Shown: positions 40,240 to 50,969 of the stretch, piece after piece | Position numbering within the stretch: the first letter of the stretch is position 1 | Layout of the letters: every line of letters begins with the position of its first letter | Assembly: GCA_963922205.1 (NCBI GenBank) | Contig: CAWUHX010000043.1 | Location: 1-64,000, forward strand | Direction: 5' to 3' | Source: Romanomermis culicivorax | Lineage: Eukaryota > Nematoda > Enoplea > Mermithida > Mermithidae | Length of the DNA: 64,000 nt | The notes under the pieces: generated by a model | What the model saw: the letters and a program-made list of their open reading frames with translations, nothing else | Database searches by the model: none | Told to the model about the DNA's origin: nothing | Translations under genes and position numbers: made by a program

Positions 40240-40383
40240 ATAGACCCAGCTGTCTTCCGATGGTACGCAGCCAATATGAACACCCTGGAACGATTTAGAT
40301 ACACACCGAAAACCATTTTAGCCACGTGGGGTGGAATGGTCTTGTTCATCTATTTGATGTATCGTTTTGTCAGAGGCGACGAA
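40240..40383 (+). CDS. NDUFB4: NDUFB4, exon 2
   Basis: 48 codons, phase 0 on both sides, with acceptor CTCATTCAG before 40240 and donor GTAAGC at 40384. Encodes IDPAVFRWYA..TPKTILATWGGMV then a hydrophobic helix FIYLMYRF, matching the family segment with PALLRW, PTPKN and a single membrane helix. It is separated from exon 1 by 12,736 bp of intron filled with transposons. Confidence 0.82.
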
Positions 40384-41065
40384 GTAAGCTTGCCCGTGCG
40401 ATTACGCTGGGTACCTGTACGGACATTATACCTTTATCTTTATCATAATGCTATAATATGCGATGCACTTTTTTGGAGTAGAACTAGTTGAATTCCAGTA
40501 AGAGCGGTGAGAGAATCGGTTAACTGATATTTCAGTCTACTTTCCTCATGTCCTACTTAGCTAAAAGAGTTTCGTGCTCTATAAAAAGTGATATGCAAAC
40601 CACTGCTTCTCGTAATTATCATTTTCTAGAATTCCTTTTCGAATAAACTTTATAAAAAAAATATTTGAATGGCAGCGCATGTTTCAGTCATCTCGTGCAT
40701 TTGTGTTTGGTCCATTTCGTGTAATAATCTCGGTATTCGGTCAGGAGTTATTTTCGTAATGCTAGAGAATTTTTTTCAGAACCGTAATGATAATTAATAA
40801 TGTTAAACTTGATCGAAACTTCCGTGTTTTGAGAGACTATATGCATCAAAATTAGTTAACCCAATCCTCGTTTCGTAAATCTAATCTAATTGTATCGAGT
40901 TGCCAATAAAAATTCCGCGATTATTATCAAGAATACTCTAAAGCAAAAAAATGTGTCAAGAACATTTTTTCAGACATTCGGACTCGAAATTTTCTGAATT
41001 GAACTGGCGAAGCTGTTCGTTTTTGTCTTCTATACATTATCTTCAAATTCCACGTTCTGTTTCAG

Positions 41066-41176
41066 GTTACTTTCGAAGATTTATGCGAAAGTGGAGAATA
41101 TTTGTGGTGGGACAGGAAGCTTCGAGTGGGCAATGTGGGCGGCACAGGACCAGTTGGGTGTAATTTTCCCTTTTGA
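41066..41176 (+). CDS. NDUFB4: NDUFB4, exon 3
   Basis: Begins after TTCTGTTTCAG; 36 codons (VTFEDLCESGEYLWWDRKLR and so on) to TGA at 41174-41176. Phase agrees with exon 2. This end varies between species, so the exon is supported by the splice signals, frame and open reading frame and less by similarity. A possible poly(A) signal ATTAAA lies at about 41249. Confidence 0.65.
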   Translation, partial: VTFEDLCESGEYLWWDRKLRVGNVGGTGPVGCNFPF

Positions 41177-42239
41177 ATACCTACTGTCATTTTGCATTTT
41201 CCCTCAATTATTGTCGATCGATTTGTTTAGTGTAGCTTTTTTGTCGTATTAAAAGGTTATCCTTGCTTATCGAGACGTTTTTCGAGAATTAGTCAATTTT
41301 TATGACAAAAACTAAGCGGTGATTCGAATTGTTCTGAATTTTGGATGAGTTTATTATCTTTCCATGATGGTGCTTTAACACTGGAAATTGTGTCGGATTG
41401 TGTAGAGTCAAGCCCCATAGTATTTAGCCAAAAAATAGTGTGGAAATATTGCTCGGATCATACTCGAATTCCGAATATCATCAACCATTCTACATGGCTT
41501 GAGTACATCTGCACGTGCGCAGCATGATCCCAATTTTAAATGGGGGATAAATCGTATCTACCACGTTAGTGCTAGACTACAATGTTTCGTTTTGGGCACG
41601 CCGATTTTCACGTTTAAGGCATGATTTCTAAAAAAGTATAAGACATCGAAAGCTGAAATTTGGCGATAATGTAGAACTCGATGCGGGCTTCAATACGGTA
41701 CCACTTAGAATACTGTAGCTAAAGTTATGAGACAAACTAGAGCACTGTTTTGCCATCTTTTCATAACTAACGATCTAACCGATTAGCTTGATTGTGGTAT
41801 TAATATCTTCAGTAGGGTCATATCTCCGGACAACCACGAAATTTTTTCGAAATATGCAAATGCGACCTTATTTCAGTGTAAAGAAAAATCTCAACACTCT
41901 GACCAATAATAACTTTGCGAATATTTAGTTTTTCTAGACGATTCTTGTTCCGTTGGATGCAGCTCCTCGAGTTGTACAAGATACTGACTGGCGGTTTGAA
42001 AATTTGCAGTGTAAACTTAATTATCATGGAAAACATGCAAATTTGGCCGAGTTGGGGTAGAGGACTGCAGAAATATCTCGAGTTGTATAAGTCGTAGAAA
42101 GCTAATTCTTTCTTTGTTCGATAGCTGAGTAAAATGCCCGGAGTAAACCACCTTAACATCTCATATGTGCAGTGTAAAGATAGTGTAAACAAAGCGAAAA
42201 TGTCCGTTCAAAAATTATAAAAACAAAACGTAAAATTGA
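41177..42239. other. Downstream of host gene, no further gene
   Basis: Probable 3' UTR followed by unassigned sequence. CTCGAGTTGTACAAGATACT and CTCGAGTTGTATAAG at about 41967 and 42079 are a local repeat. No exon recognised. Confidence 0.35.
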
Positions 42240-43620
42240 TGTAAATTAATGTAACACAAAACATGGCGAAAAACATAACAAAAAAGAGTGATGTGAATCA
42301 CGTGACGTTCAATGAAATTCATCAGCACGTGACAATATCATGTTTTTTTGTTATGTTTTTCGCCACTTTCTGTTTTGCAATCACTTACTTTAATTTTGCA
42401 TTTTGTTCTTATATTTTTACATGCAATTTCTGTGTGTACTTTTTGCATTTCGTTTCTGTTTCATTTTTGTACTTTCATTTTCATTATGATTTATTATTTT
42501 TCCATTGTACACGTAGACTATGGTATGTAACCCATCAGTTAGAATTTAAGCCAAAGATAAGCTCTCCGAGCTCATCGCTATAATTGGAGCACAATGTGCA
42601 CGTCTTATCAGCAAAAACTAGTGACATTTCGCAACATGAAACGCCTAGTTTGGAGATTCTCTCTAAATGATGTTCATATGTTTAGCATGGAGAGTGAAAC
42701 TCACCCCAATGCTTAATGTAGTTGAAGTGGAAAATGTCTATGTGACCATAGGCACCTTCTGCAGTGATTTCCGCTGTAGAAGTTAGCTTGGGTGTGGCTA
42801 GCTCCGCCCCAGGCATACTGTAGGTCTCCAGGGCCCTTTAAAATGGTTTGTTTCTTTAGTTTTGCACTGATTTTTGGGCCTAATCATCTCTCTTTGCATT
42901 TTGGCTGTGTCTCCGCGTTTGTCAACTTTATTTTATATAAATTTACATATTCCTGGGTCTGCCGCCACTTCATTAATAAATTTGCATATTCACCTTTAGT
43001 GCCTCCCTAGCATTTATGTTAGTGTATTCCAACTCTAGGAGTTACCCTGTCACCTTTCGCTTTCACTACGCCTCCCTGGAAGAACATTCTTGCGTCGCTT
43101 GCTGACCCGCTTACAGTACACCACCCCCACTGAACCCGAATCCAATCACCGTCACCCGCTCCCTTCCCCCACCGAATCCGCGAACCCCTGACTGTGTCGC
43201 CCACATGCCAAGAAGTAGTTGAGAAGAGGACTAGGTGAGTCTTCTCAGGGGTTATTATTGTTGAGGGTATATTTGTGGGAATCCTCCTTAAGTCCATTTT
43301 CCTTTGAGAATCCCCTCAATTAGAACAGCCCTTGAACCCTTAAGGTCAGGGCCAAAAAGGGGATTTAGGTTCACAAACGGGTCCCCTACAGTAAGCCATT
43401 CCAGTTATGGCACAGCCCTTATTCTCAGTGAATGGGGACTAGGGATTGCCACCCCTGACTTGGCAGTGTTGTCCATTATTCTACAGCAGAACCCTAGGAC
43501 AAGTCTGAGGTACACTATAGGTTTTCCTGTAATCAGTACCAGCTGGGTTAAATTCCAGAAATGAATACCTAATGGAGCCACCCAATGGGGTCACAGCATG
43601 ACACTCACAGTGGCATGACC
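42240..43620 (+). repeat. Repeat F, + copy
   Basis: About 1.4 kb whose order of blocks matches the reverse complement of 58787-60060: a CACGTGAC../CATGTGAC pair at one end, GTAGAAGTTAGCTTGGG, ACCTAGTC../GGTGAGT, and GGCAATCCCTAGTCCCC with GGGGACCCGTTTGTGAACC read on the minus strand. Divergence is considerable. No ORF and no class; possibly a long non-autonomous element. Confidence 0.6.
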
Positions 43621-44149
43621 ATATTTTCTACGAGATATGGTATGGGTTTTCCCATCAATGTGACTGATCACAAGATCTACTTAATGTGACATGGTTCCAC
43701 ATTCCTTTAATGTGACACTATGCTTGAGCTAATTTTACTCAAATAATGTTTGTCAGTCTCCTGAAAATCGCCATTGACAAAAATTTTGCCATTTACCAGC
43801 AATCAATTTTTCGAATTTGTTTCAAATTGTGTAAATTCGTTGTCTTGCGAATCAGGAATACTGTGGGTTGGCCACCTGCTTTTCGAAAACAAGGTACAGG
43901 CTACTGCATTGTATACAGTAATGAAAAATTCTAACAAAGAATGGCACATAGGTAATTACAAAAATTTCGGGTTTTTCATTAAACCAGTTTTTTCTTCTGT
44001 AAAAATCAACATTAATAACTGATACTGAAATTTTTCAAAGATTTGTCCATTTCTGCGCAGAGGCATTTTCAGAAATGACTAAAAAACTGGGCGCGTATAT
44101 GTTTCTCAGAAAATGGAAAGTTTTTTTCAGTTAGACTTTTGCTGAAATG

Positions 44150-46410
44150 AAATGATGGGGATGCCTAATATGGAACTTTTAAGACATGATTTCTGAAAGA
44201 TTCTACCTTCTGCTCCATTGACCTATGATAAGTTGAAAATTCATAATATGTGAAAAAGACATATTTTGAGTAGTTTTACATGCTGGGTATCGTGACAGCA
44301 TTCATTCTGCGCAAAAATCAAAACTCACATAGCTACAGTACTCCAAAGTCTGGAATTTTTACATTTCTTGACCTTTTCCAGTCTGTACACGTGTTTTGAA
44401 ATATCACAGCTCAGAAAAGACATGACTCTGAAACCAAATGTTGAATGCATGCAGAAGACCGTGCTCTATATGCTGGTATGAAGAACACTTTTTAATCTCT
44501 TACTTTACACTTTTTATTCCATTTTAACGTGTCAAAACTGATGTCAAAATAAACCAAAACAGTCTTCCGGAGCCTATTTCGGGCACCTTCCCATAGGATG
44601 CCACAGAATTTTTTTCTTGATTTCTGTAGCCACTAATGTCTGACATATTGTGTTAAAATTTCAATCCAATTAATGTACCATTTTGGGAGCTGAAGGTGTC
44701 TGCACATTCTGAAAGATAATACAAAAATGCTGATTGACTCCACTGAATATGCAGTCAACGAGATGCAGGAAAAATTCAAAATGCTCAGATTAGATGAGTA
44801 AAAATAAAAGATGTGAGTCAAATCACTCAAAAAATTTCATTGATCAATTTACAATGGTTGTGCAACAGGACGCCTCAGAAGACATGCATCAAAAATTTCT
44901 CTTTTCAGTAATTTGACTGGAAAAAGATTGAAGCTGAGAGTTTAATGTTACAAAATAAACGTCTGCTGTCTGACTATGACGTTATAAGCTGTGCGAAACT
45001 GCTCTATAGTTGAAGGCTTCCCATTTCACACCACGTGATGTTGGCCAAACGAAAATAGAGCAAAGGATAGTGGATTGCAGTGCCCTTCCAACAAAGGAAA
45101 GAGTATCCAAATAACTCTTGCCATTTTTCAGTTAATGGATTTGAAACAATGGCTCAATTTCTGAAATTTAATCAAAGTTTTTGAACTTTTTGATTTTTCA
45201 TTTGAAGTGATTCATTTAGAAACCATCAAACCCAGATCAATGAAAACTTGCCAGGACTTCAAATCACATTTTTTCTCATAATATGCTGGGTTAGGAGGCA
45301 TCCTGTGTTCCCAGAACTTCATTGATGGGACATTTATCAAGATTCAAAAATGCATTTGAATGACAGTGCAGTGTATGCAAGTGTCTACAGCTGCCAAAAT
45401 GGCACATGATGATGAGATGTTACTTTCGCAGCTACTGTAAGCAGGGCCGTGCACAAGGAGGAGGCAGGAGGTGACCGCCCCCCCCCCCCCCATTGAAGCA
45501 GCATGCACCCAGTGTATCCACAAAAAATCAACATTTTTCGGGGCTATTCAGTAAAAAACCTAGTCCACCCCCCCCCTGAAAAAATCCTGCACAGGGTCCT
45601 GACTCTAAGAATGTATGAACTAAAGAATAAAAAGACAAAATTCTGCAGAATCCTAGGCAGAGGTGCTGGGAAGTGCCTCTAAGCAGGAGTTTTCTTTATT
45701 TTTGCTTCTAATTTTTGACTGTTCAAACTTTCTTGCTGAGTGTAAAATGTTTGCTTGTGAAACAATTAATACGTCAAACTATAGTATGTTAGTTATTTTA
45801 TAATTCTACAGCATACATAATGAATATATCACAAGGGTTAGACAAGGGCCACCTGGCACATAGAATGATTTCTATGAAATTTTCATAAGTATGCCTTCTT
45901 CAGAGCAATGCAGCTCCCAAAATGGTACAAAAATTTTGATGGAAATTTAACCAACGCAGCAAAAATGGATGAGCTACAATATAAGAAAATAAAATTCTGT
46001 GGCTTCCGACTGGAAAGTGCTCGGTAGTGACCATGAACAAAATTTTTTTAAATTTGAAGGCTCATTTTTGACACTTTAAACTTTATTATTTGCTGTAAAT
46101 ATTACATCATCAGAAGAGGGCTTATTCTCTCCTCTGTAAAATGAATATTTATTCACTAAATAAGATCAATCTGATCTTGAAATATTGCTTAGCTAGCAAG
46201 ACCACTGAAAGATGCCAAAAAATCATTAATTTTCAAACTTTGGCATACTGTAGCGGTGTGACTTTTTGTTTACAAGCAAAACGAATGGTACCATGGAACT
46301 CAGCAAAAGAAACTACCCAAATTATCTGATTTTGAGGTATAATTAATTTTCAACTTATCATAGGGAAGGTAGAACCTCTCAGAAATCGTGTCTTAAGACA
46401 CAATTTCTGT
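44150..46410. mobile_element. Repeat G pair as long inverted arms
   Basis: 44160-44870 and 45880-46405 are inverted copies: GACCTATGATAAGTTGAAAA at 44220 against TTTTCAACTTATCATAGG at 46348, and TACCATTTTGGGAGCTG at 44677 against CAGCTCCCAAAATGGTA at 45911. A third copy in direct orientation is at 60890-61560. Could be a foldback element with about 500-bp arms or two insertions facing each other. No protein recognised. Confidence 0.6.
45443..45601. mobile_element. Small CAGG-ended MITE
   Basis: Left end CAGGGCCGTGCACAAGG and right end CCTGCACAGGGTCCTG are inverted; an internal C-run is followed by CCCTGAAAAAATCCTGC, as in the element at 28427-28931. 159 bp, non-coding. Confidence 0.6.
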
Positions 46411-46420
46411 AAGAATCAAC

Positions 46421-46826
46421 TAAGGCCTGAGGTTAAATGTGATAAGTAAAAAATTAATCATACCCCAAAAAACATATTTTGTACAGTTCTTTGCGCCGAA
46501 CAACATGCCAGTATTTGTTTGATCGAAAAATCCAAATTCCTTTTGTCCTCAATCAATCCACATCCACATCAATCCACATCAATCCAAAGGTTCAAATTTT
46601 TTGCAATTTTTGAAATTTTAGGTCACAATCTTTGAAAGCCTATAGGTAATCAGGTATGCAATGTTGATCAATAAAACTTTGTCAGCAAAGGTAACAATGT
46701 TTAGTGTATATGCATGACACATACAGATATATGTAGCATCAAAATTATGGTTTACACCACACTTTAAATTCAAATTTTCAGCAGTTATCAATGACTCAAA
46801 TTCACACATTTTTGCACCCCATAAAG
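46421..46826. other. No gene; flank of LTR element 2
   Basis: AT-rich. CCACATCAATCCACATCAAT at about 46559 is a short tandem repeat. Ends with the target duplication AAAG (46823-46826). Confidence 0.4.
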
Positions 46827-47288
46827 TGTCACAGCCCAAGCTCCACTTGTGACTCGGGTTCTTGTCAAAAGACAAATTCTAATGGCAAGTCCTAAATGAC
46901 TTACTTTTTATTGACCAGGAAATAATAATAAACAATACCAAACTGATTTACAGAAGATAACACAGGCTTATATACAAAAAAGTAGCATGACTTTACAGCT
47001 GAATGTGATTAAAAAAAATACATCAAGCACAAATTAGGCCAAGCCTCAAGCATAGAAATATTGCTTATAATACTGATGAAACATACGAGTAGAATATGTT
47101 TCACTTCACTACTTATTAAGATTACTGTACCTGTGATACACGATAGAACAAAACTAGATACAGAATATACTGTAGGAACACTAAAACGGTTGATATCCTA
47201 ACTGGGTTACAAAAATACCAAATCAAGTGATACGGAAACAAAGTACATAGTACAAAAAAATGATAAGTCAACAGGGTTCCTCTTGACA
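46827..47288 (-). repeat. 3' LTR of element 2
   Basis: 462 bp, TGTCAAGAGG to GGGCTGTGACA on the minus strand. Pairs with 55449-55912. Confidence 0.95.
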
Positions 47289-47303
47289 CGCCACTCCTTA
47301 AGG

Positions 47304-50300
47304 TCAAACGTCTTCATTTGTCATGTTGTTCTCATCATCTGATTCTTCAACATTTGGATCAATTCCATGTATGATCTTGGGACTTGATGGCTCATTATTG
47401 CTTTGATCCCTAGTTGATGGTTTCAGATATAGTTTTGTTCGATTGGTGTGCACCACTTCTGTCACTGATGGATCATTGACCAATTCCATTACAATATTTG
47501 GACTGACAATTTGACTATTTTTTATGGTCCTTGGTACAGATGCATCAGCTTCTTTATTAATCCTTTTCTTACTACTTGTGACTCTTTCAATACCCAATCT
47601 CCTACTTGGTATTTGGCATTACTTGTTTTTCTATCATATTGACTCTTATATCTATCTTGTGAACTTTCAATTTGCCTCTGAACCACATTCAGTGCTTCCA
47701 TGAAATGTTTCTTTACATCATGCTCATAGTCCAATATGTCTACCATGTATGGTGGTGGACTATAATTCAATGCTGCATCTATAGGTAGAGCCGCAAATCT
47801 GCCAAAAATCAACTCAAATGGAGTAAAACCTGTGGTTTCATTCACATGAGTGTTGGCTGCAAACTTAGCAAGGGGAACATGTAAGTCCCAGTCCAACTGA
47901 TTACTGTCCACATACATTCGAATTCTGACCATTAGAGTTTGATTCATTCTTTCTACCTCACCATTTGCCATTGAGTGATAAGGTGTAGTATGCAACTTTC
48001 TAGTGTTACATAGCTCTGTTATTTTTGTCATCAGCTTTGACACAAAATCTGACCCTCTGTCAGACTGTAATATTTTAGGACATCCATGCCTACATACAAT
48101 TTCATTTATAAACAGCTCTGCTGTTGTCTGTACTGTTATATTTTCCGTGGCAAAGGCTTCCACATACTTTGTAAAATAATCGACAAATACCACAATGAAT
48201 CTGTTTCCTCTTTGAGTCAATGGAAGTGGTCCCATACAATCAACTCTAATCCTCTCAAAAGGCCCTGAAACCTTTATGGGTTTCAACTCAGCCACAATCT
48301 TTTTCCTATCTGCCTTATTTATCTGACATGATTTACATTCATTACAAAATTTCAAAATATCTTTTCTCATGTCTGACCGATAGTATTTATTGCTAATATT
48401 TTCTAGGGTTTTTCTAGGACTGTAATGACCTGCTAGAGGATCATGATGATAAGATTGCAATATTAGCAATACCAAGCTTTCTGGTACCATAATTTTTCTA
48501 ATGCCATCACAAAATTTACATAATATCCCTTCTTCTATGATAAATTCCTCTGCATTCCTAGAATTTTCATCATTTATATTTAAAAAAATTGCTTGAAGTT
48601 TCTTATCTAACCTTTGTATGCTTTTTAGCTCTATCTTGTTTCCTTTGTCTGCCATTATTACTGTAACTTTTCTATCAGCTACACAATTTTCCTCAATATC
48701 AAAATAAACTTTTGCCTTAGTATTGGGCAATCTTGATAAACAATCAGCATTTTGATTTTGACTGCCCTTCCTTGGCTTTATGATTAGCTTATATCCTACC
48801 AGTGCTAAGCCCCATCTAGCAATTCTCGAAGACAGGTTAGCCTTCTGTAATACAGCTTTCACTGCTATGTGATCAGTTTCCACTATCACTTCATGTTCAT
48901 ACAAATATGGTCTAAAATATTTTACGAATTCTACCACTGCTAATGTCTCTAACTCAGTTATTGGGTAGTTTCGTTCTGCTTTCTGCAATATAGGACTAGT
49001 ATACTCTACAGGGTATTCATTCCCATCACAATCTAACTGACACAGAACTGTGCCAATGCCTTCAATGGATGCATCTGTTTGTAAAACAAATGGTTGACTG
49101 AAATCAGGGTGTTTCAGTAGTGGAGGCATTATGAGTTTCGCCTTCAGCTGTTCAAAAGCTGTCTGACACTCAGCTGTCCATTCGAACTTCACATTTTTCT
49201 TAAGCAAACCAATTAAGGGTTGCATGATTTTCGCACAATTTAAAATAAATTTCCTGTAATATGAAACTAATCCCAAAAATAATTTTGTTTCCTTTACATT
49301 TCATGGTGCTTTCATTTCTGCCACAGCTTCTAACTTTTTGCTATCAGGTAAAATACCTTTTTCTGAAATACGGTACCCAAGATATTCTGTGTCTAGATAG
49401 CTAAATTTGCATTTACTCAACTTTAGCTTCATATTCCCTGAACTCAAACGATCCAGTAAGTCTTTTAATTTGTTCTAGCATTTGTTGATGATTCTTCGCA
49501 AAAACAAAAATATCATTCAGATACACTAAGCATGTTTGCCATTGCAAACCTGACAAAAGAACATCCATTAGCCTTTGAAATGAAGGGGGAGCATTACATA
49601 GTCCAAAAGGTAAGTAATTGAACTCAAATAATCCTATTAGGGTTGAAAATGCTGTTTTTTCTTTATCTGCCTCTGCTATTGGGATTGACCAATAAGCATT
49701 TGCCTGGTCTAATGTCGTGAAGTATCTCATATCTTTTAAAGTATCTAGAATATCATCAATTTGAGGAAGAGGATAAACATCTTTAACATCTTTCTTGGTC
49801 ACCTCATTTAACCCTGGAAAATCAATGCACATTCTATGTTTTCCATCTTTCTTTCTGGCCAATACTACATTAGTTGACCATGGAGATATGCTTGGTCGAA
49901 TTACTTTATTCTCTAACAAATTTTTTACCTCTTCTATCACAATCTCCTTTTCTTTGGGTGATGTCCGATATGGCATCTTCCTGACTGGCCTACTATCACT
50001 TGTTACAATTTTATTCTCTACCAAATTAGTTCTTCCCATGTCTTTCTCATTTGCCGCATATAAATCTGGATATTGACACAAGAGGTTTACAATCTCCCTC
50101 TTCTCCCTCAGTGAAAGGTGGCCACCTATATTTGCATTTTGTTCTATCCATTCTTGGTGATTAACAAAGTTACCCGCATATCTAGCTTCTACATCTTGAT
50201 CATACTGACTATCATATACTTTTATGTGTCTGATCATTTGACCTTTATACAATTTTACATCAAAATTATTGGCATTCATTAGCTGTAGAGGGATCAGCGG

Positions 50301-50969
50301 ATTATGAACCTTACTAACAGATCTTGCAAAATGTGCTTTGTCTAATGCATTAGGTTCAAATATGACCGCAGCAGTATTGCCTTTAATTTCTGACACATAT
50401 CTTTGCACAGTTTGTACAGATCTAGCTGGTATGCATGTATCAACATTTAACACAACAGTGTCTCTATTTATTTGTGGATTATATACCATTCCATAACAAT
50501 CAATTCTTTCCTTATTGAAGATCACTGTTGAGTCTGCCCAATTAAATTGAACATTTTTGAATCTATTCAGAAAATTTGTGCCCAGAATGACATCAGCCAA
50601 ACATTTCTTCTCTATGTACATGTTTACAGTCTCTGTTACATCTCCACATCTGACTGTTAAGAAGGCACAACCTTCCACTGGTATGTGAGTACCATTAGCT
50701 GCAATTTGTTTCAGTGTTGTTTCAATAATTTTCACTCCTGGCAACCTGCTCATGATATCATCATCGATCAATGAAAAAACTGCTCCTGTGTCGATCAATG
50801 CACTAGCTTTCAAGTTATCATTGATGATTATTGTTACATGAGGAGTTCTCAGACATCTGGTTGAACCAACTAGCATTACAGCACCACTATTTTCTATGTC
50901 TTTACTGGTGGAAGCAAGTTCTGTCAACTCTACTTCCCTTTGATCATCATTTATTTTGGATGTAGTTCT
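47304..50969 (-). pseudogene. pol: Pol of element 2: protease, RT, RNase H, integrase, broken
   Basis: Starts in frame right after the Env stop TAG (50970-50972). Protease with ALIDTGAVFSLID; RT with RKKDGKHRMCIDF; the YXDD box is YLND (49512-49523), so the first catalytic Asp is Asn and the RT should be dead. A frameshift near 49440 and a TGA near 49306 separate RT from the next frame, 47522-49276. That holds the RNase H (VLQTDAS) and integrase: zinc-binding CX2C, core with VDCMG, SDRGSD and NGEVE, spacing D-X35-E intact. The GPY/F tail is cut because the codon after Gly-Pro is TAA; an overlapping frame at 47304-47597 carries the remaining tail. Same family as pol of element 1. Confidence 0.92.

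Noticed and set aside
47304..47597. Separate accessory gene after integrase in element 2
   Set aside because: The frame overlaps and continues the integrase C-terminal tail after a stop; it is part of pol, not a new gene.
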